This document shows, piece after piece, positions 21,728 through 34,415 of a stretch of 64,000 nt of DNA. The position numbers and the translations under genes were made by a program. This DNA comes from Paralithodes platypus (lineage: Eukaryota; Arthropoda; Malacostraca; Decapoda; Lithodidae). Each line of letters starts with the position of its first letter. Within the stretch, counting starts at the first letter, position 1. Under the pieces are notes generated by a model. That model was not told where the DNA came from. It saw only the letters and a list, made by a program, of their open reading frames with translations, and searched no databases. The stretch covers positions 12,804,886 to 12,868,885 of the forward strand of contig CM064552.1 in the NCBI GenBank assembly GCA_032716605.1, given 5' to 3'.

Positions 21728-21865
21728 TTTACTCTGGCTAACATTAGACGATTATAGCCAGCTTAGGAAGGACCTCCATTGATCAAAGGGTTAACATTTC
21801 GTCAATTAACATTCTGACTCCAGCAGGTCAATCCTAAGCTGAATAACATCATTTGATATTAACTA
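21728..21865. mobile_element. MITE-E, partial
   Basis: TCTGGCTAACATTAGACGAT, GCTTAGGAAGGACC and AAAGGGTTAACA; the second half is only partly matched. Confidence 0.5.
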
Positions 21866-21910
21866 TGATATATATATCATAAAGCTCATATCATAAAGAT
21901 ATATCATATC

Positions 21911-21970
21911 ATCACAAAGCTCTTTTATTGGGTCAATTTTTGGTTCCCAGTTTCACCTCTATATAATTTA
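21911..21970 (-). repeat. 60-bp perfect inverted repeat, right arm
   Basis: Exact inverse of 20207-20266. Confidence 0.85.
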
Positions 21971-22004
21971 TCATTGATATTGGTTCAGGGGTAATTTATC
22001 GAGA

Positions 22005-22275
22005 GGACTTCCCTAGTGGTTAAGGCCCCATTAATTGCTCTTTCCATTCACATATGCATAGCCTACGTGAGTTGCAGTTGGGATGTGTGTACATGCTTAG
22101 ATTGATATGCAGGATTCGAAGTTGCATAATAAATCGTAGGCAGTGTCCACCATTCTTTAACTGTCTACGTGGTGCGATGCATAAGGTGTTGATTTTCGGT
22201 GTGAGCATCCTGGATTCGAATCCACGGACTGCCACATGTGTTTGTAAATTTCATTAATCGATTTTAGGAGTATAG
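22005..22275 (+). mobile_element. tRNA-derived SINE, possibly dimeric
   Basis: Two tRNA-like halves: CTTCCCTAGTGGTTAAGG...GGATTCGAAG (22008-22120), then GTGGTGCGATGCATAAGG with box B GGATTCGAATCC at 22212-22223. The tail ACATGTGTTTGTAAATTTCATTAA resembles the SINE copies near 4.4-4.8 kb. Confidence 0.55.
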
Positions 22276-22331
22276 TTGGTTGTTAGAAGGAACATAATAA
22301 TAAGAGGAAAGGCGTCATCGTAATGGATAGG

Positions 22332-22701
22332 TTAAGGGGAGGCAGACCGTTTTTCTGGACCCCCTTTTCCCTAATGTTTAGCCCCACTAGTTTTGAGATT
22401 ATAAGACGTTCGGCCCATTAGTTTGGCGATTTTAACACCTTTCGCCCCATTTCGTTGTCAATTTTAAGACCTTCCGTGACGTTTAGTTGTCGATTATTTC
22501 CTGGCGAGCGAGAGCGAGCCTGCATTTTTAAGAGGAACCGACCTTCGGCCGGGAAATTTTTCTACCGAAAAATGTACAAATTTATTTTGAAGGGGGGTCT
22601 AGGGGGTGTTTTTCTAAGCTTGATGGAGGTCTAGGGAGGAACTTTAAAAATATATGAATACATTAATTAATAGACCAAACAAACGGCCAGTCTCCTCTTA
22701 A
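22332..22701 (+). mobile_element. MITE-A, complete, 370 bp
   Basis: TTAA at 22332-22335 and 22698-22701. Core CTGGCGAGCGAGAGCGAGCC. Carries the longer GTCTAGGGGGTGTTTTTCTAAGC internal version. Confidence 0.9.
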
Positions 22702-22810
22702 GTTAGTGACGGTAGCTTGGTTGTTAATTAGACACTTAACACCTAATTTACGGCTGACTCGCCCGCCAGCCATTTCGCCCATCGTCACTTCACCCACATC
22801 CAAAGTCGAT
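22702..22810 (+). repeat. unique-looking block duplicated at 25343-25451
   Basis: TTAGTGACGGTAGCTTGGTT through TTCACCCACATCCAAAGTCG, almost identical at both places, each followed by a MITE-A left end. Confidence 0.8.
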
Positions 22811-22840
22811 GTAAGGGGACAGTGGTTATCTTTTTGGGTA

Positions 22841-22873
<33 letters not shown>

Positions 22874-23226
22874 GTATATATACACACTGTAATCTGTATA
22901 TATATATACTGTATATCATATGTTTTTTAGTTTCTTTCATAGACTTCCATTAAACTTAAAAATAACATCCATTAGATCCCCCTTCGAGATTAATTTGTAC
23001 ATTTTTCGGTAGAAAAATATCCCGGCCAGAAGCCGGTTCCTCCACAATCACTGGCTCGCTATCGCTCGCCATGAAATAAATCGTCACCTTAAGGGCACGA
23101 AAGGTCTTAATGTTGACAAAGAAATGGGGCGAAAGGTAGACAAACTAATGGGGCAAACGTCTTAATCTCAAAGCTAATGGGGATAAGCATAAGGAAGAAA
23201 GGGGACCAGAAAAACGGCCCATCTCA
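22811..23226 (-). mobile_element. MITE-A with internal CTAT/TA arrays
   Basis: Starts GTAAGGGGACAGTGG (TTAA mutated), then (CTAT)n at 22841-22871, CTTCCATTAAACTT, GGCCAGAAGCCGG, core CTCGCTATCGCTCGCCATG, and ends near GGCCCATCTC without TTAA. Confidence 0.75.
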
Positions 23227-23873
23227 TCGTTCACAAGTGAATAGTGCTGCAAACCTATACGCATGTGACATTATAATATTGCTTTATATAGGAGATACAC
23301 CGTATGGTATATTATCTAACACCCTCCCCCTTCCTCCACCAGTTTCGTTCCCTCGCGGTATATCTCCCTCCCCTTTCCCTCCCTTGACATTATTCTCGTA
23401 TATTCTTTTCAATAATGTTCCTTTATACCTACGTTCAGGGTGTTCATTGTTCACATGTGCCTAGTACTGCAAGCCTATACACATGTGACATAACATCATT
23501 GCTTTATATGGGAGATATATGGTATATTACCTAACATCCTCCCCTTTCCTCCGCTTACTCCGCCACTGTTTCGTTCCCTACACTCGGCCACAACCATGTA
23601 TTTCATCAGCTGACTGCTAATACGTATGTTACATTTAGGTTTGTGTTTAGAATGATGGTAAATACAATTTATTTACTGTTTTACAATGAAGTCTGTTGTC
23701 TTTAGTATCGTTGTACTGTATATCATTTAGCTATTCATTACAAGAATGCACTAAATCGAACAGGTTGGAAGACGGTTGCCAAACAGGAATTTATTTTCTC
23801 CCGTGACATAGAGTTCTATAGTCTGTCATTTATGTCTTGTTCTGCATTTCTCATGTTTATGTTTGTAAATAGC
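23227..23873. other. spacer with a diverged tandem pair
   Basis: TTCACAAGTGAATAGTGCTGCAAACC...CACCTCCCC at 23229-23340 is repeated at 23450-23560 (about 220-bp period). No gene seen. Confidence 0.5.
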
Positions 23874-24190
23874 TTAAGGGGAGGTATGTTGTTTTTCTGG
23901 ACCCCCTTCTCCCTCTTGTTAATCCCAATTAGTTTTGATATTTTAAGACGTTCGCCCCATTAGTTTATCGATTTTAAGAAGTTTCGTCCCATTTCTTTAC
24001 CAATATCAAGACTTTTCGTGCCATTTAGGTGTTGATTTTTTCCTGGCGAGTGATAGCGAGCCTGTAATTTAAGAGGAACCAGCCTTCGGCCGGGACATTT
24101 TTCTACCGAAAAATTACAAATTTATCTTGAAGGGGGTCTTGGGGGTGTTTTTTAAGCTTGATAGAGGTCTAGGGAGCAACGTAAAATCGA
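23874..24190 (+). mobile_element. MITE-A, right end lost
   Basis: TTAA at 23874-23877, core CTGGCGAGTGATAGCGAGCC, GGCCTTCGGCC hairpin, ends after GGTCTAGGGAG. Confidence 0.8.
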
Positions 24191-24302
24191 TGGGGATGAG
24201 TCAATTTCTCGCTAGCTCAAAAAAAGCTTAGGTCCCTTCAATACCATAAATGTAAGAACCCCTGGGCCAGCTGGAATGGTGGGCGACTGTACCAGTAGCT
24301 TA

Positions 24303-24513
24303 AGGCAGTGTCACACGAGCGCTTTTTCCGGCTATTTTTGATGAGCAATTTTTTTCTCATACTATTTTGAAGCTCTTTCGCATTGGAATCGGAAACTAGA
24401 TCGAAGGTAGATTATGTTAGCAACTTTAATTCTTATGGAACTTATACTTTAAAGATGCCAGACGACAATTGCTCGTAAAAATTGACGGAAATATCGCTCG
24501 TGTGACACCGCCT
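24303..24513. mobile_element. MITE-C, complete, 211 bp
   Basis: AGGCAGTGTCACACGAGC to GCTCGTGTGACACCGCCT, flanked by TTA at 24300-24302 and 24514-24516. Confidence 0.85.
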
Positions 24514-24536
24514 TTACCATAATCTAAATATTCCTA

Positions 24537-24752
24537 TAGTCTATTCGCTGTAAGTAGGCGAGAAATCATGACCTCTATCCTCTGTAACTCGAAAAGGGCT
24601 TGAACACATTGGCTGTACATTTCCACATCTATTCCTTGACGGACTCTCCCCAAATGGTAGAAATATTAGCTCGATTACTCTAGTCGTTTTTGAGTTACAG
24701 AGGTTCGAGGTTAGAGGTCATGATTTCTCGCCTACTTACAGCGAATAGACTA
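24537..24752. mobile_element. MITE-D, complete, 216 bp, TA-flanked
   Basis: Terminal inverted repeats TAGTCTATTCGCTGTAAGTA over about 40 bp, with TA on both sides. TA duplication is the Tc1/mariner habit; superfamily is inference. The middle carries AACTCGAAAAGGGCTTG facing CTCTAGTCGTTTTTGAGTT. Confidence 0.8.
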
Positions 24753-24780
24753 TAGTCTACGTACAAATAACCGAGCCTAA

Positions 24781-24990
24781 AGCCAGTGTCACACGAGCTA
24801 TTTTTCCGGCAATTTTTACGGGCAAGTGTAGTCTGGCATCTTCAAAATTAATGTATGACCAGAGTTCAGCCACCAAACGTAATATACCCTCAGTCTAGTT
24901 TCAGATACCAATGAAAAAGAACTCCGAAATATTGCCAGAAAAACTTGCCCATCGAAAATTGCCTGAGAAAACGCTCGTGTGACATCGCCT
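24781..24990. mobile_element. MITE-C, complete, 210 bp
   Basis: AGCCAGTGTCACACGAGC to CGTGTGACATCGCCT, flanked by TAA at 24778-24780 and 24991-24993. It lies 26 bp from the preceding MITE-D. Confidence 0.85.
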
Positions 24991-25081
24991 TAAGGTAAAG
25001 TGAACCAAAGTCATTGGTTGATGCAAAGGAAACCAAGCAACTACAGAATGGCTGAGCCTCTCTAGACTGCTTGTGGTTTGT

Positions 25082-25335
25082 AAGGGGAGAGTAGTTTTTG
25101 TGTTTTACCCCTTCTCCCTCATGTTTAGCCCCATTAGTTTTGAGATTTCATGACGTTCGCCCCATTTGTTTTGCGATCTTAAAGACCTTTCGCCCTATTT
25201 CTTTAAGTAGACCTTTCGTGCCATTTAGGGGTCTCTTTTTTTTCCTGCGAGCGAGAGCGATAGCGAGCCTGTAATTTAGGAACCGGCCTTCGTCCAAGAC
25301 ATTTTTATACCGAAAACTGTAAAAAACAAATTCTC
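25082..25335 (+). mobile_element. MITE-A, right end lost
   Basis: Starts TAAGGGGAGAGTAG; core duplicated by slippage (GAGCGAGAGCGATAGCGAGCC). Ends where the 22702-type block begins. Confidence 0.75.
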
Positions 25336-25342
25336 AAAAGGT

Positions 25343-25451
25343 ATTTAGTGACGGTAGCTTGGTTGTTAATTAGGCACTTAACACTTAATTTACGGCTGAC
25401 TCGCCCGCCAGTTATTTCGCCCATCGTCACTTCACCCACATCCAAAGTCGA
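25343..25451 (+). repeat. second copy of the 22702-22810 block
   Basis: The repeated unit plus the following MITE-A left part make a duplication of about 250 bp. Confidence 0.8.
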
Positions 25452-25610
25452 TTAAGGGGACAGTGGTTATCTTTTTGGGTATATTTATATATATACTGTA
25501 TATATATATTATATATTCATATATTTTTAAGTTTCCTTCCTAGACTTCCATTAAACTTTAAGAAACATCCATTAGATTCCCCTTCGAGATTAATTTGTAT
25601 ATTGTACACA
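25452..25610 (-). mobile_element. MITE-A, left part only
   Basis: TTAAGGGGACAGTGG at 25452, TA array, then CTTCCATTAAACTTTAAGAA and ATTCCCCTTCGAGATTAATT. Confidence 0.7.
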
Positions 25611-26474
25611 TTTATTGTTATACGCATGATGGAGGTTTAGGGAGGGCGGGAGTTTAAAGGAAGTCTGGGAAGGCATTTTTTGTTAGCGTAGGAGACAAAC
25701 TAAAATCTCGAAGATGTAAAAAAAAAAAAAAAAAAAAAAAAGAAAAAAATCCTCAATCATAATTAATCACAATATTATAGTAACCCACAATACGTCGGAT
25801 GGGCTGGTGTTAAACCTTGGGCTGTGCTGAGGTGTATGTCAACGTTTGGTAGTTTGGACCACACATTTACTACTTGTTTGATTTGTGTTTTACTCCTATA
25901 CATTACCGGTAATTGTTTTACTAACTATTTTTTTTTTTTTTTTTGCGAAACTATGGACAAATTGACTTATCCCCATCTTAATTATTGCAATATGTTTCTA
26001 ACCAAATATGGTGTTAATTATGATAAATTGGTGTTAATATGATACCGAGATATTGTAGTTTCTTATGTTCTCATTAATTATCGATAAATCAGAGGCTATG
26101 GAGTGAACTTGTCGCCAGGTTATGAAGAATTGACTATAATGTTATGTGAAGGATTATTATACGAATATATTTTCCAAGACCATGAAAAGTAAATTACGTT
26201 TTTATCTTGACTTACCGCATTTGATATATCCGTCTGAACGACTTAATTAGATATACTGTATATGAATATGTTGTGTTTGGGTTTAAAAGAGTTATTTGTT
26301 TGATCACTCAACTCTACTTGCGTTAAAAAAAGTTATTCTTAACATTATACATCATTATATTAAACATCAATCGCTTGCCAGTGGGTATGAGTATTTTTCT
26401 TATGTAAAGTATTATATTGCAATAATGCTAAGGGTTATCATATTTATTTATTATTATTATTAGGCTATTATATA
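25611..26474. other. AT-rich spacer, nothing recognised
   Basis: A run at about 25719-25741, T run at 25930-25943. No gene seen. Confidence 0.5.
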
Positions 26475-26790
26475 TTTTGGTTGTTGCTCCCTAGACCTCT
26501 ATCATGATTACAACCCCCCCCCCCCCCCCCCGACCCTCCTTCGCGATATAGGCTATTTGTACATTTTGTGGTAGAAACATTTCCCGGCCTAAGACAGGTT
26601 CCTCCTAAATTACAGGCTTGCAATCGCTCGCCAGGAAAAAGTTTACATCTAAATGGTACAATTAGTCTTATATTGACATAGAAGTGGGGACGAAAGGTCT
26701 TAAAATTGCCAAACTAATGGGGTGAACTTAAAATCTCAAAATAAAGGAAGCTAAATATGAGGGAGAAAGGGGTTCAGAGAAAAATATCAC
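26475..26790 (-). mobile_element. MITE-A, both ends degraded
   Basis: GTTGCTCCCTAGACCTCTATC, C run at 26514-26530, core CTTGCAATCGCTCGCCAGG, ends GAGAAAGGGGTTCAGAG. Confidence 0.75.
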
Positions 26791-26875
26791 CTTACCTCGT
26801 CGTGGTCGTTCCTAAGGATAATGAAATCGTATAATAATAACCTGAAGAAAAACAAAAGGTGTATTCGCGCCACAG

Positions 26876-26942
<67 letters not shown>
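26876..26942. repeat. (CT)n array
   Basis: Borders the 5' truncation point of the LINE that follows. Confidence 0.95.
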
Positions 26943-26946
<4 letters not shown>

Positions 26947-27570
26947 ATATCTGAAAACCTAAAAACTTCCGACCAATGTATAGCAGCTGCAAATAAGGCA
27001 AACATAGCATTGGGCTTTATTAAACGAAAATTTACATATAAACATGAAAACGTAATAGTGCCACTGTTCAAAAGTATGGTGAGGCCCCACCTTGAATATG
27101 GTGTGCAGTTCTGGTCACCTTATCTGATCAAGGACATTGTAAGACTCGAGTCAGTACAGCGTAGAGCGACGAAGATGATACCCTCATTAAGAAATAAACC
27201 ATATGAAGAAAGACTTAAACGATTGAACCTGTTCTCATTAAAAAAGAGGAGGTTGAGGGGTCAGCTTATTGAGTGCTTTAACTAAAAGGTTTCGACAAAG
27301 TCGATGTAAATGCACTATTCACATTAATCCATACTAATCAAACTCGCCCAAATGGAATGTAAAAACCAAAAAGGCAAACCTAGATGTCACAAAGAGTTTC
27401 TTCACCTACAGTGTGGCGACAGAGTGGAAAAAAGTACCAGCGAGAGTGGTGGAGAGCGACACAATAAACGCCTTCAAGGGAAGGCTTGACCTCTATCTGC
27501 AGAGGGCTGGGGTGATATGAATGGAAAAAAAAAAAAAAAAAAAAAAAAAACAAAAAAAAAAAAAAAAAAA
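26943..27570 (+). mobile_element. LINE tail (CR1/jockey-like) with frameshift and poly(A)
   Basis: Reads ENLKTSDQCIAAANKANIAL, MVRPHLEYGVQFWSPYL, LESVQRRATKMIPSLRNKPY, then LFSLKKRRLRGQLIECFN-stop at about 27285. The expected continuation LKGFDKVDVNALFT appears in another frame directly after, so a small deletion has broken the reading near 27282. The last block KSFFTYSVATEWKKVPARVV and a stop at about 27518 precede an A-rich tail (27523-27570). Family habit: C-terminal region of the LINE polyprotein. The polymerase catalytic part is absent. Confidence 0.85.
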
Positions 27571-29816
<2,246 letters not shown>

Positions 29817-30028
29817 AGAGAGTATCACAACGAGAACTGTTATCGTCAATTTTCTGAGTTTAACCATATTCCGGCAACAAATTTCGGATATTTTAAACTG
29901 GTATCGGGAATTAGACTAAAGAAAGAATAATTATTGTTACATAATTATTTAAAAGCTTAACTGCATAAGCTGCCAGGCCTGTATTGACGATAAAAGTTGC
30001 GGGAATAAGCGCTCGTGTGATACCAGGT
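29817..30028. mobile_element. MITE-C, complete but diverged, 212 bp
   Basis: Starts AGAGAGTATCACAACGAG, ends GCGCTCGTGTGATACCAGGT, TTA at 29814-29816 and 30029-30031. The length equals the other complete copies. Confidence 0.7.
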
Positions 30029-30098
30029 TTAGACTGGCACTCAAGGGTGTAAGTTATTGCTGTCAAGAGTATTTAGTGAGGGCTTGGTCTAAATTATT

Positions 30099-30770
30099 GA
30101 GCTGGCTAATACTAATGATGACTACCGTATTGCTATTATTGAGCTGGCTAATACTAATGATGACTACCGTATTGCTATTATTGAGCTGGCTAATACTAAT
30201 GATGACTACCGTATTGCTATTATTGAGCTGGCTAATACTAATGATGACTACCGTATTGCTATTATTGAGCTGGCTAATACTAATGATGACTACCGTATTG
30301 CTATTATTGAGCTGGCTAATACTAATGATGACTACCGTATTGCTATTATTGTGCTGGCTAATACTAATGATGACTACCGTATTGCTATTATTGTGCTGGC
30401 TAATACTAATGATGACTACCGTATTGCTATTATTGAGCTGGCTAATACTAATGATGACTACCGTATTGCTATTATTGAGCTGGCTAATACTAATGATGAC
30501 TACCGTATTGCTATTATTGAGCTGGCTAATACTAATGATGACTACCGTATTGCTATTATTGTGCTGGCTAATACTAATGATGACTACCGTATTGCTATTA
30601 TTGTGCTGGCTAATACTAATGATGACTACCGTATTGCTATTATTGTGCTGGCTAATACTAATGATGACTACCGTATTGCTGTTATTGTGCTGGCTAATAC
30701 TAATGATGACTACCGTATTGCTATTATTGAGCTGGCTAATACTAATGATGACTACCGTATTGCTATTTTA
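30099..30770 (+). repeat. 42-bp minisatellite, 16 units
   Basis: The unit starts GAGCTGGCTAATACTAATGA and ends ATTGCTATTATT; the only common variation is GAG versus GTG at its start. Because 42 is a multiple of three, two forward frames stay open throughout, giving 14-residue repeats (SWLILMMTTVLLLL and ELANTNDDYRIAII). No signal that either is translated. It ends at the TTAA of a MITE-E half. Confidence 0.95.
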
Positions 30771-30871
30771 ACCCTCTCAGGATTCGATACCGTTTTTCTT
30801 AATTTTATTTTTGGCTAACTTTAGATAATGTTCTTAAGCTTAAGAAGGACTTGGGGGAGTTAGAGGGTTAA
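30768..30871. mobile_element. MITE-E, half-size copy
   Basis: TTAACCCTCTCAGGATTCGA to GAGTTAGAGGGTTAA, with TTTGGCTAACTTTAGATAAT in between; 104 bp, about half of full copies. Confidence 0.6.
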
Positions 30872-31104
30872 TTAAGAAAACATTTGCCTCTGGTTCCTAG
30901 AGATTCATTAAGTGCATAACATCGTCAAATATTGAATTGGACGTAATAAAGAAACGCGTGATTGAATACTGAATTGGTTAATTAATAAATTAAATTTCGG
31001 CTTGATTCATAATTTGTAGCTGAGCTCATCACTTTAGATTCTGTCTCTTATTATGATTTTAACTGGCACTGTATTTAATATTGTTATTGTTATAATTTCA
31101 ACTA

Positions 31105-31945
31105 GCAGGGGTACCCGGCGTTGCCCGGGTAATAATACTGTACCACCATAATCAGCATCACTACTACCACCACTACTACTACCACCATAATCACCATCAT
31201 CAATCACTACTACCACAATCATCACAATACTACTACTACCATAATCACCGGCCTCGACCTCCCTGTGCCTCAAATGACCTCCGATTTTGGATCTGACCTC
31301 ATCCGTACCCCCATTTTTAGGGGCTGCGAACAACTTTCGTTCCATACACCTTTTCGATCGGAGGCCTCCTTCTGCCCCAAACGGGAATTGTTTTCAAAAT
31401 TTCAATTTGTTTTTTTCAATTTCGGCCTCGAAACGACCTCCGATCATGGCCTCGCCCCCTCTATGACCTGACCCAGGTCAATTGACACCCACATGCAAAG
31501 TTTCAGCTCCCCAGGTCCAAAACTGCGGCCGCCAATCATCACAATACTACTACTACCATAATCACCGGCCTCAACCTCCCTGTGCCTCACATTAAACGGC
31601 GACCTCGATTTCGGCCGCTAATTTACCTCCGATTTTGGATTTGACCTCATCCGTACCCCCGTTTTGGGGGGATGCGAACAACTTTCGTTCCATTCACCTT
31701 TTCGATCGGAGGCCTCCTTCTGCCCCAAACGGCCATTTTTTTCAATTTGTTTTCAATTGTTTTCAATTTCGGCCTCGAAACGACCTCCGATCGTGGCCTC
31801 GCCCCCTCTATGACCTGACCCAGGTCAATTGACACCCACATGCAAAGTTTCAGCTCCCCAGGTCCAAAACTGCGGCCGTCTATTAAGAACGCACAGACAG
31901 ACAAACAGACAGACACACGAACTGATTTAATAATATAGATAGATA
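31105..31945 (+). repeat. GTACCCGGCGTTGCCCGGGT repeat with internal ~300-bp duplication
   Basis: Starts CTAGCAGGGGTACCCGGCGT, a start known from widespread invertebrate repeats. The block from CACCGGCCTCGACCTCCCTG through GGTCCAAAACTGCGGCCGYC occurs twice (31246-31532 and 31562-31880). The end is GACAGACAAACAGACAGACA then AATAATATAGATAGAT, as in LINE/SINE-type 3' ends. ORFs here are low-complexity shadows. Confidence 0.7.
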
Positions 31946-32054
31946 ACTTCATCAGTAAGAATTATAAGTTTTTTGTATATCACACATAATGTCTGACTAG
32001 TTATATTTACAGATTTACGCGAAACAATAGAGTAAAAGAGCAAAATGTAGTAAT

Positions 32055-33010
32055 TACTTTGAACAAGTAGAGTGTTTTAAATATCTAGGAGGAACGATAA
32101 ACAGGAGTGGAGGTACGGAAATGGAGGTACAACAGAGAGTGTGTGTAGGAAGGAAGGTTTTCGGAGCAATGGGAAGTATGTGGAAGACGAGAAATCTCGG
32201 AATGAAAGTAAAAAGTGCAATGTATCAAGGAATTGTTGTGCCAACAGTGATGTATGGGGCTGAGACATGGGCTCTGAAAAAAACGGAGAGAAGAAAGCTG
32301 GATGTGATGGAGATGAGCTGCTTGAGGAGTATGTGTGGAGTTACTCGTAGAGACGGATTGAGGAATGAAGAGATACGTAGGAGAGTGGGGCAGCAGGACA
32401 TTTGTCAGCCAGAGTGGACAGAAGGGTGCTGAGCTGGTATGGTCATGTTGAACTAATGGGAGATGAAAGGCTTACAAAGAGAATATATGAATCAGATACA
32501 AGGGGAGATAGAAGGGCAGGAAGACCCCCATTGAGATGGAGAGACTGTGTAAGACAAGCTTTGGATGATAGAGGAATGACTATAGATCAGGCAAAGGAAG
32601 TGGTAATAAACAGTAATGAATGGAAAATGATTGTGAATAGTTGAGTGAACACGTGGTCATTTGGGGGAAGGGGGCGGGCGCAAGTTGGACTGGATAGTGG
32701 TCCATCAGGCGCCTGGCCCGGGGAGACGATTAATATGAAGGGTGCGCCTGGAAGTGTGGTGGGCGGGCTTGTGGCTTTGGCTCCGCTGAAAGTCTGCCTG
32801 CCGAGATCGGAACCTCTCCGGGTGGTCGGGGGCCGGGGGAGTGCTGGAGCGACCTTGGTGACCCTGGTCTCTGGGTCTTCTCCTGGGTGACCTAGATGTA
32901 TGTGAGTTTGTGTTTATCTGTGTTTGTTCGTTGTTTTATGTTGTGTTTTCCCTGTTCTTGCTCTGTCGAGTCGGCCACCCCCAAGAAAGAAAAAAAAAAT
33001 CAAATCAAAT
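32055..33010 (+). mobile_element. LINE tail (RTE-like) with 3' UTR and CAAAT tail
   Basis: FEQVECFKYLGGTINRSG, MYGAETWALKKTERRKLDVM and MCGVTRRDGLRN lead to a frameshift near 32400. The next frame continues VDRRVLSWYGHVELMGDERL, GRPPLRWRDCVRQALDDRGM and stops at 32642. These are conserved post-polymerase blocks (YGAETW, WYGHV, GRPxxRW). A GC-rich 3' UTR runs to about 32985 and ends in A-rich (CAAAT)n. The catalytic FADD region is missing. Confidence 0.85.
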
Positions 33011-33399
33011 CAAATAGAAAATAGAAATAAAAAAAAATAAAAAAATAGGAAAAGTGGGGATTGGGCCTGAGCATATAGACCATAGATAGACTTTGATTGC
33101 TCGAAGTCTTTACGAAACCAAGTAATATAAATATATTTTTTACCTAGATTAATATACCAAAACTAGTAATGTACTTCGGGTACAACTCATCTTAGCCCTT
33201 TAACTATGATTGAACTTTGATTTGTTCGGAAATTTCGGAGAATGGATTAGATTAGAAGAGAATAATTAATAACTACAGATATGGTACTTTCATACCTGTG
33301 TACCTCTCAACGGCCACCAAACGAAAACAATTATATAGTTTTCTAGAACTGTCCTATCCCAACACTTGCCACATCGTCCCCCCTAACCCCAGTAGAACT

Positions 33400-33401
<2 letters not shown>
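33011..33401. other. spacer, nothing recognised
   Basis: A-rich at its left edge, no ORF of interest. Confidence 0.5.
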
Positions 33402-33475
<74 letters not shown>

Positions 33476-33507
33476 TTTCCTCCTCCTCCTCCTCCTCCTC
33501 CTCCTCT
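33402..33507. repeat. (CT)n then (TCC)n
   Basis: CT to 33473, TCC from 33478. Confidence 0.95.
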
Positions 33508-33789
33508 GGGCCCCCTACACGCCAGTAAATCACCTGTGAAATTAGTAGCAAGTGACTCCCGCTGAGAACATCAAGGGCCGGGGTTAATACACCTTTGTTC
33601 GGACAGGATTTAACCTTTCTCTCTCTTCTTCTGGCCACCATTTGACGATTTCGGTCCTTTTTTTTCGGGAAGGTCTGTGGAAGCGAGGGGTTTGTTTGAG
33701 TGTATATCTCTTTGATCGGTTAGTGGTAGCCGGAGTAAAATGAAAACAAAAATAATAATAATACAAATAAATCAATACAAATCTTCTCG

Positions 33790-34080
33790 AAAGGTTTGCT
33801 CCCTAGACCTCCACCAAGCTTATAAGAATACCCCCAAGATGAATGTGCACATTATTTATTATCCGGCCGAATGCCGGTTCCTCCCAAAATGCAGACTCGC
33901 AATTGCTCGCCAGGAATAAATCGACACCTAAATGACACGAATGGTCTTAAAATTGACAAAGAAATGAGGGAAAAGGTCTTAACATTGCCAAGCTAATGGT
34001 TCACGTGTTCTAAATTATCAAAGTAATGGGGTGAAACGTGAGAGAGAAGGGGGTCTTAAATAACCAAAAACCTCCCCTGA
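33790..34080 (-). mobile_element. MITE-A, TTAA ends lost
   Basis: CTCCCTAGACCTCCACCAAGC, GGCCGAATGCCGG, core CTCGCAATTGCTCGCCAGG, ends CCTCCCCTGAAT. Confidence 0.75.
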
Positions 34081-34204
34081 ATATACCTTTGTTCGGACCG
34101 GATTGACCATCTTGGTGCCAGTTCAATAAGTCGCATTTTTTTTTTCTTGTTTTTTTCGACGAACAGTATACGGTTGAATTAAAACAAACTATTAATAATG
34201 TATT

Positions 34205-34415
34205 GTCCCTCAAGGTAAATTGGTTTGTGTTAGAAACATACACATTATATATTTAGCAGAATGGCGGAATATTGTCAACTTAAAGTATTTCTTGACAATT
34301 TTCACCATGACTGTATTTTTGAAATTATAAGGTACTAATCGATAATATTCCGCCATTCGACTAAATAATTGTTCTTTAAAAAAATTCTAACACAAACTAA
34401 TTACCTCGAAGGTCA
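34205..34415. mobile_element. foldback MITE, 211 bp
   Basis: Ends share CTCAAGGTAAATTGGTTTGT and its diverged inverse; an inner pair AGAATGGCGGAATATT / AATATTCCGCCATTCG. Single copy here. Confidence 0.75.
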
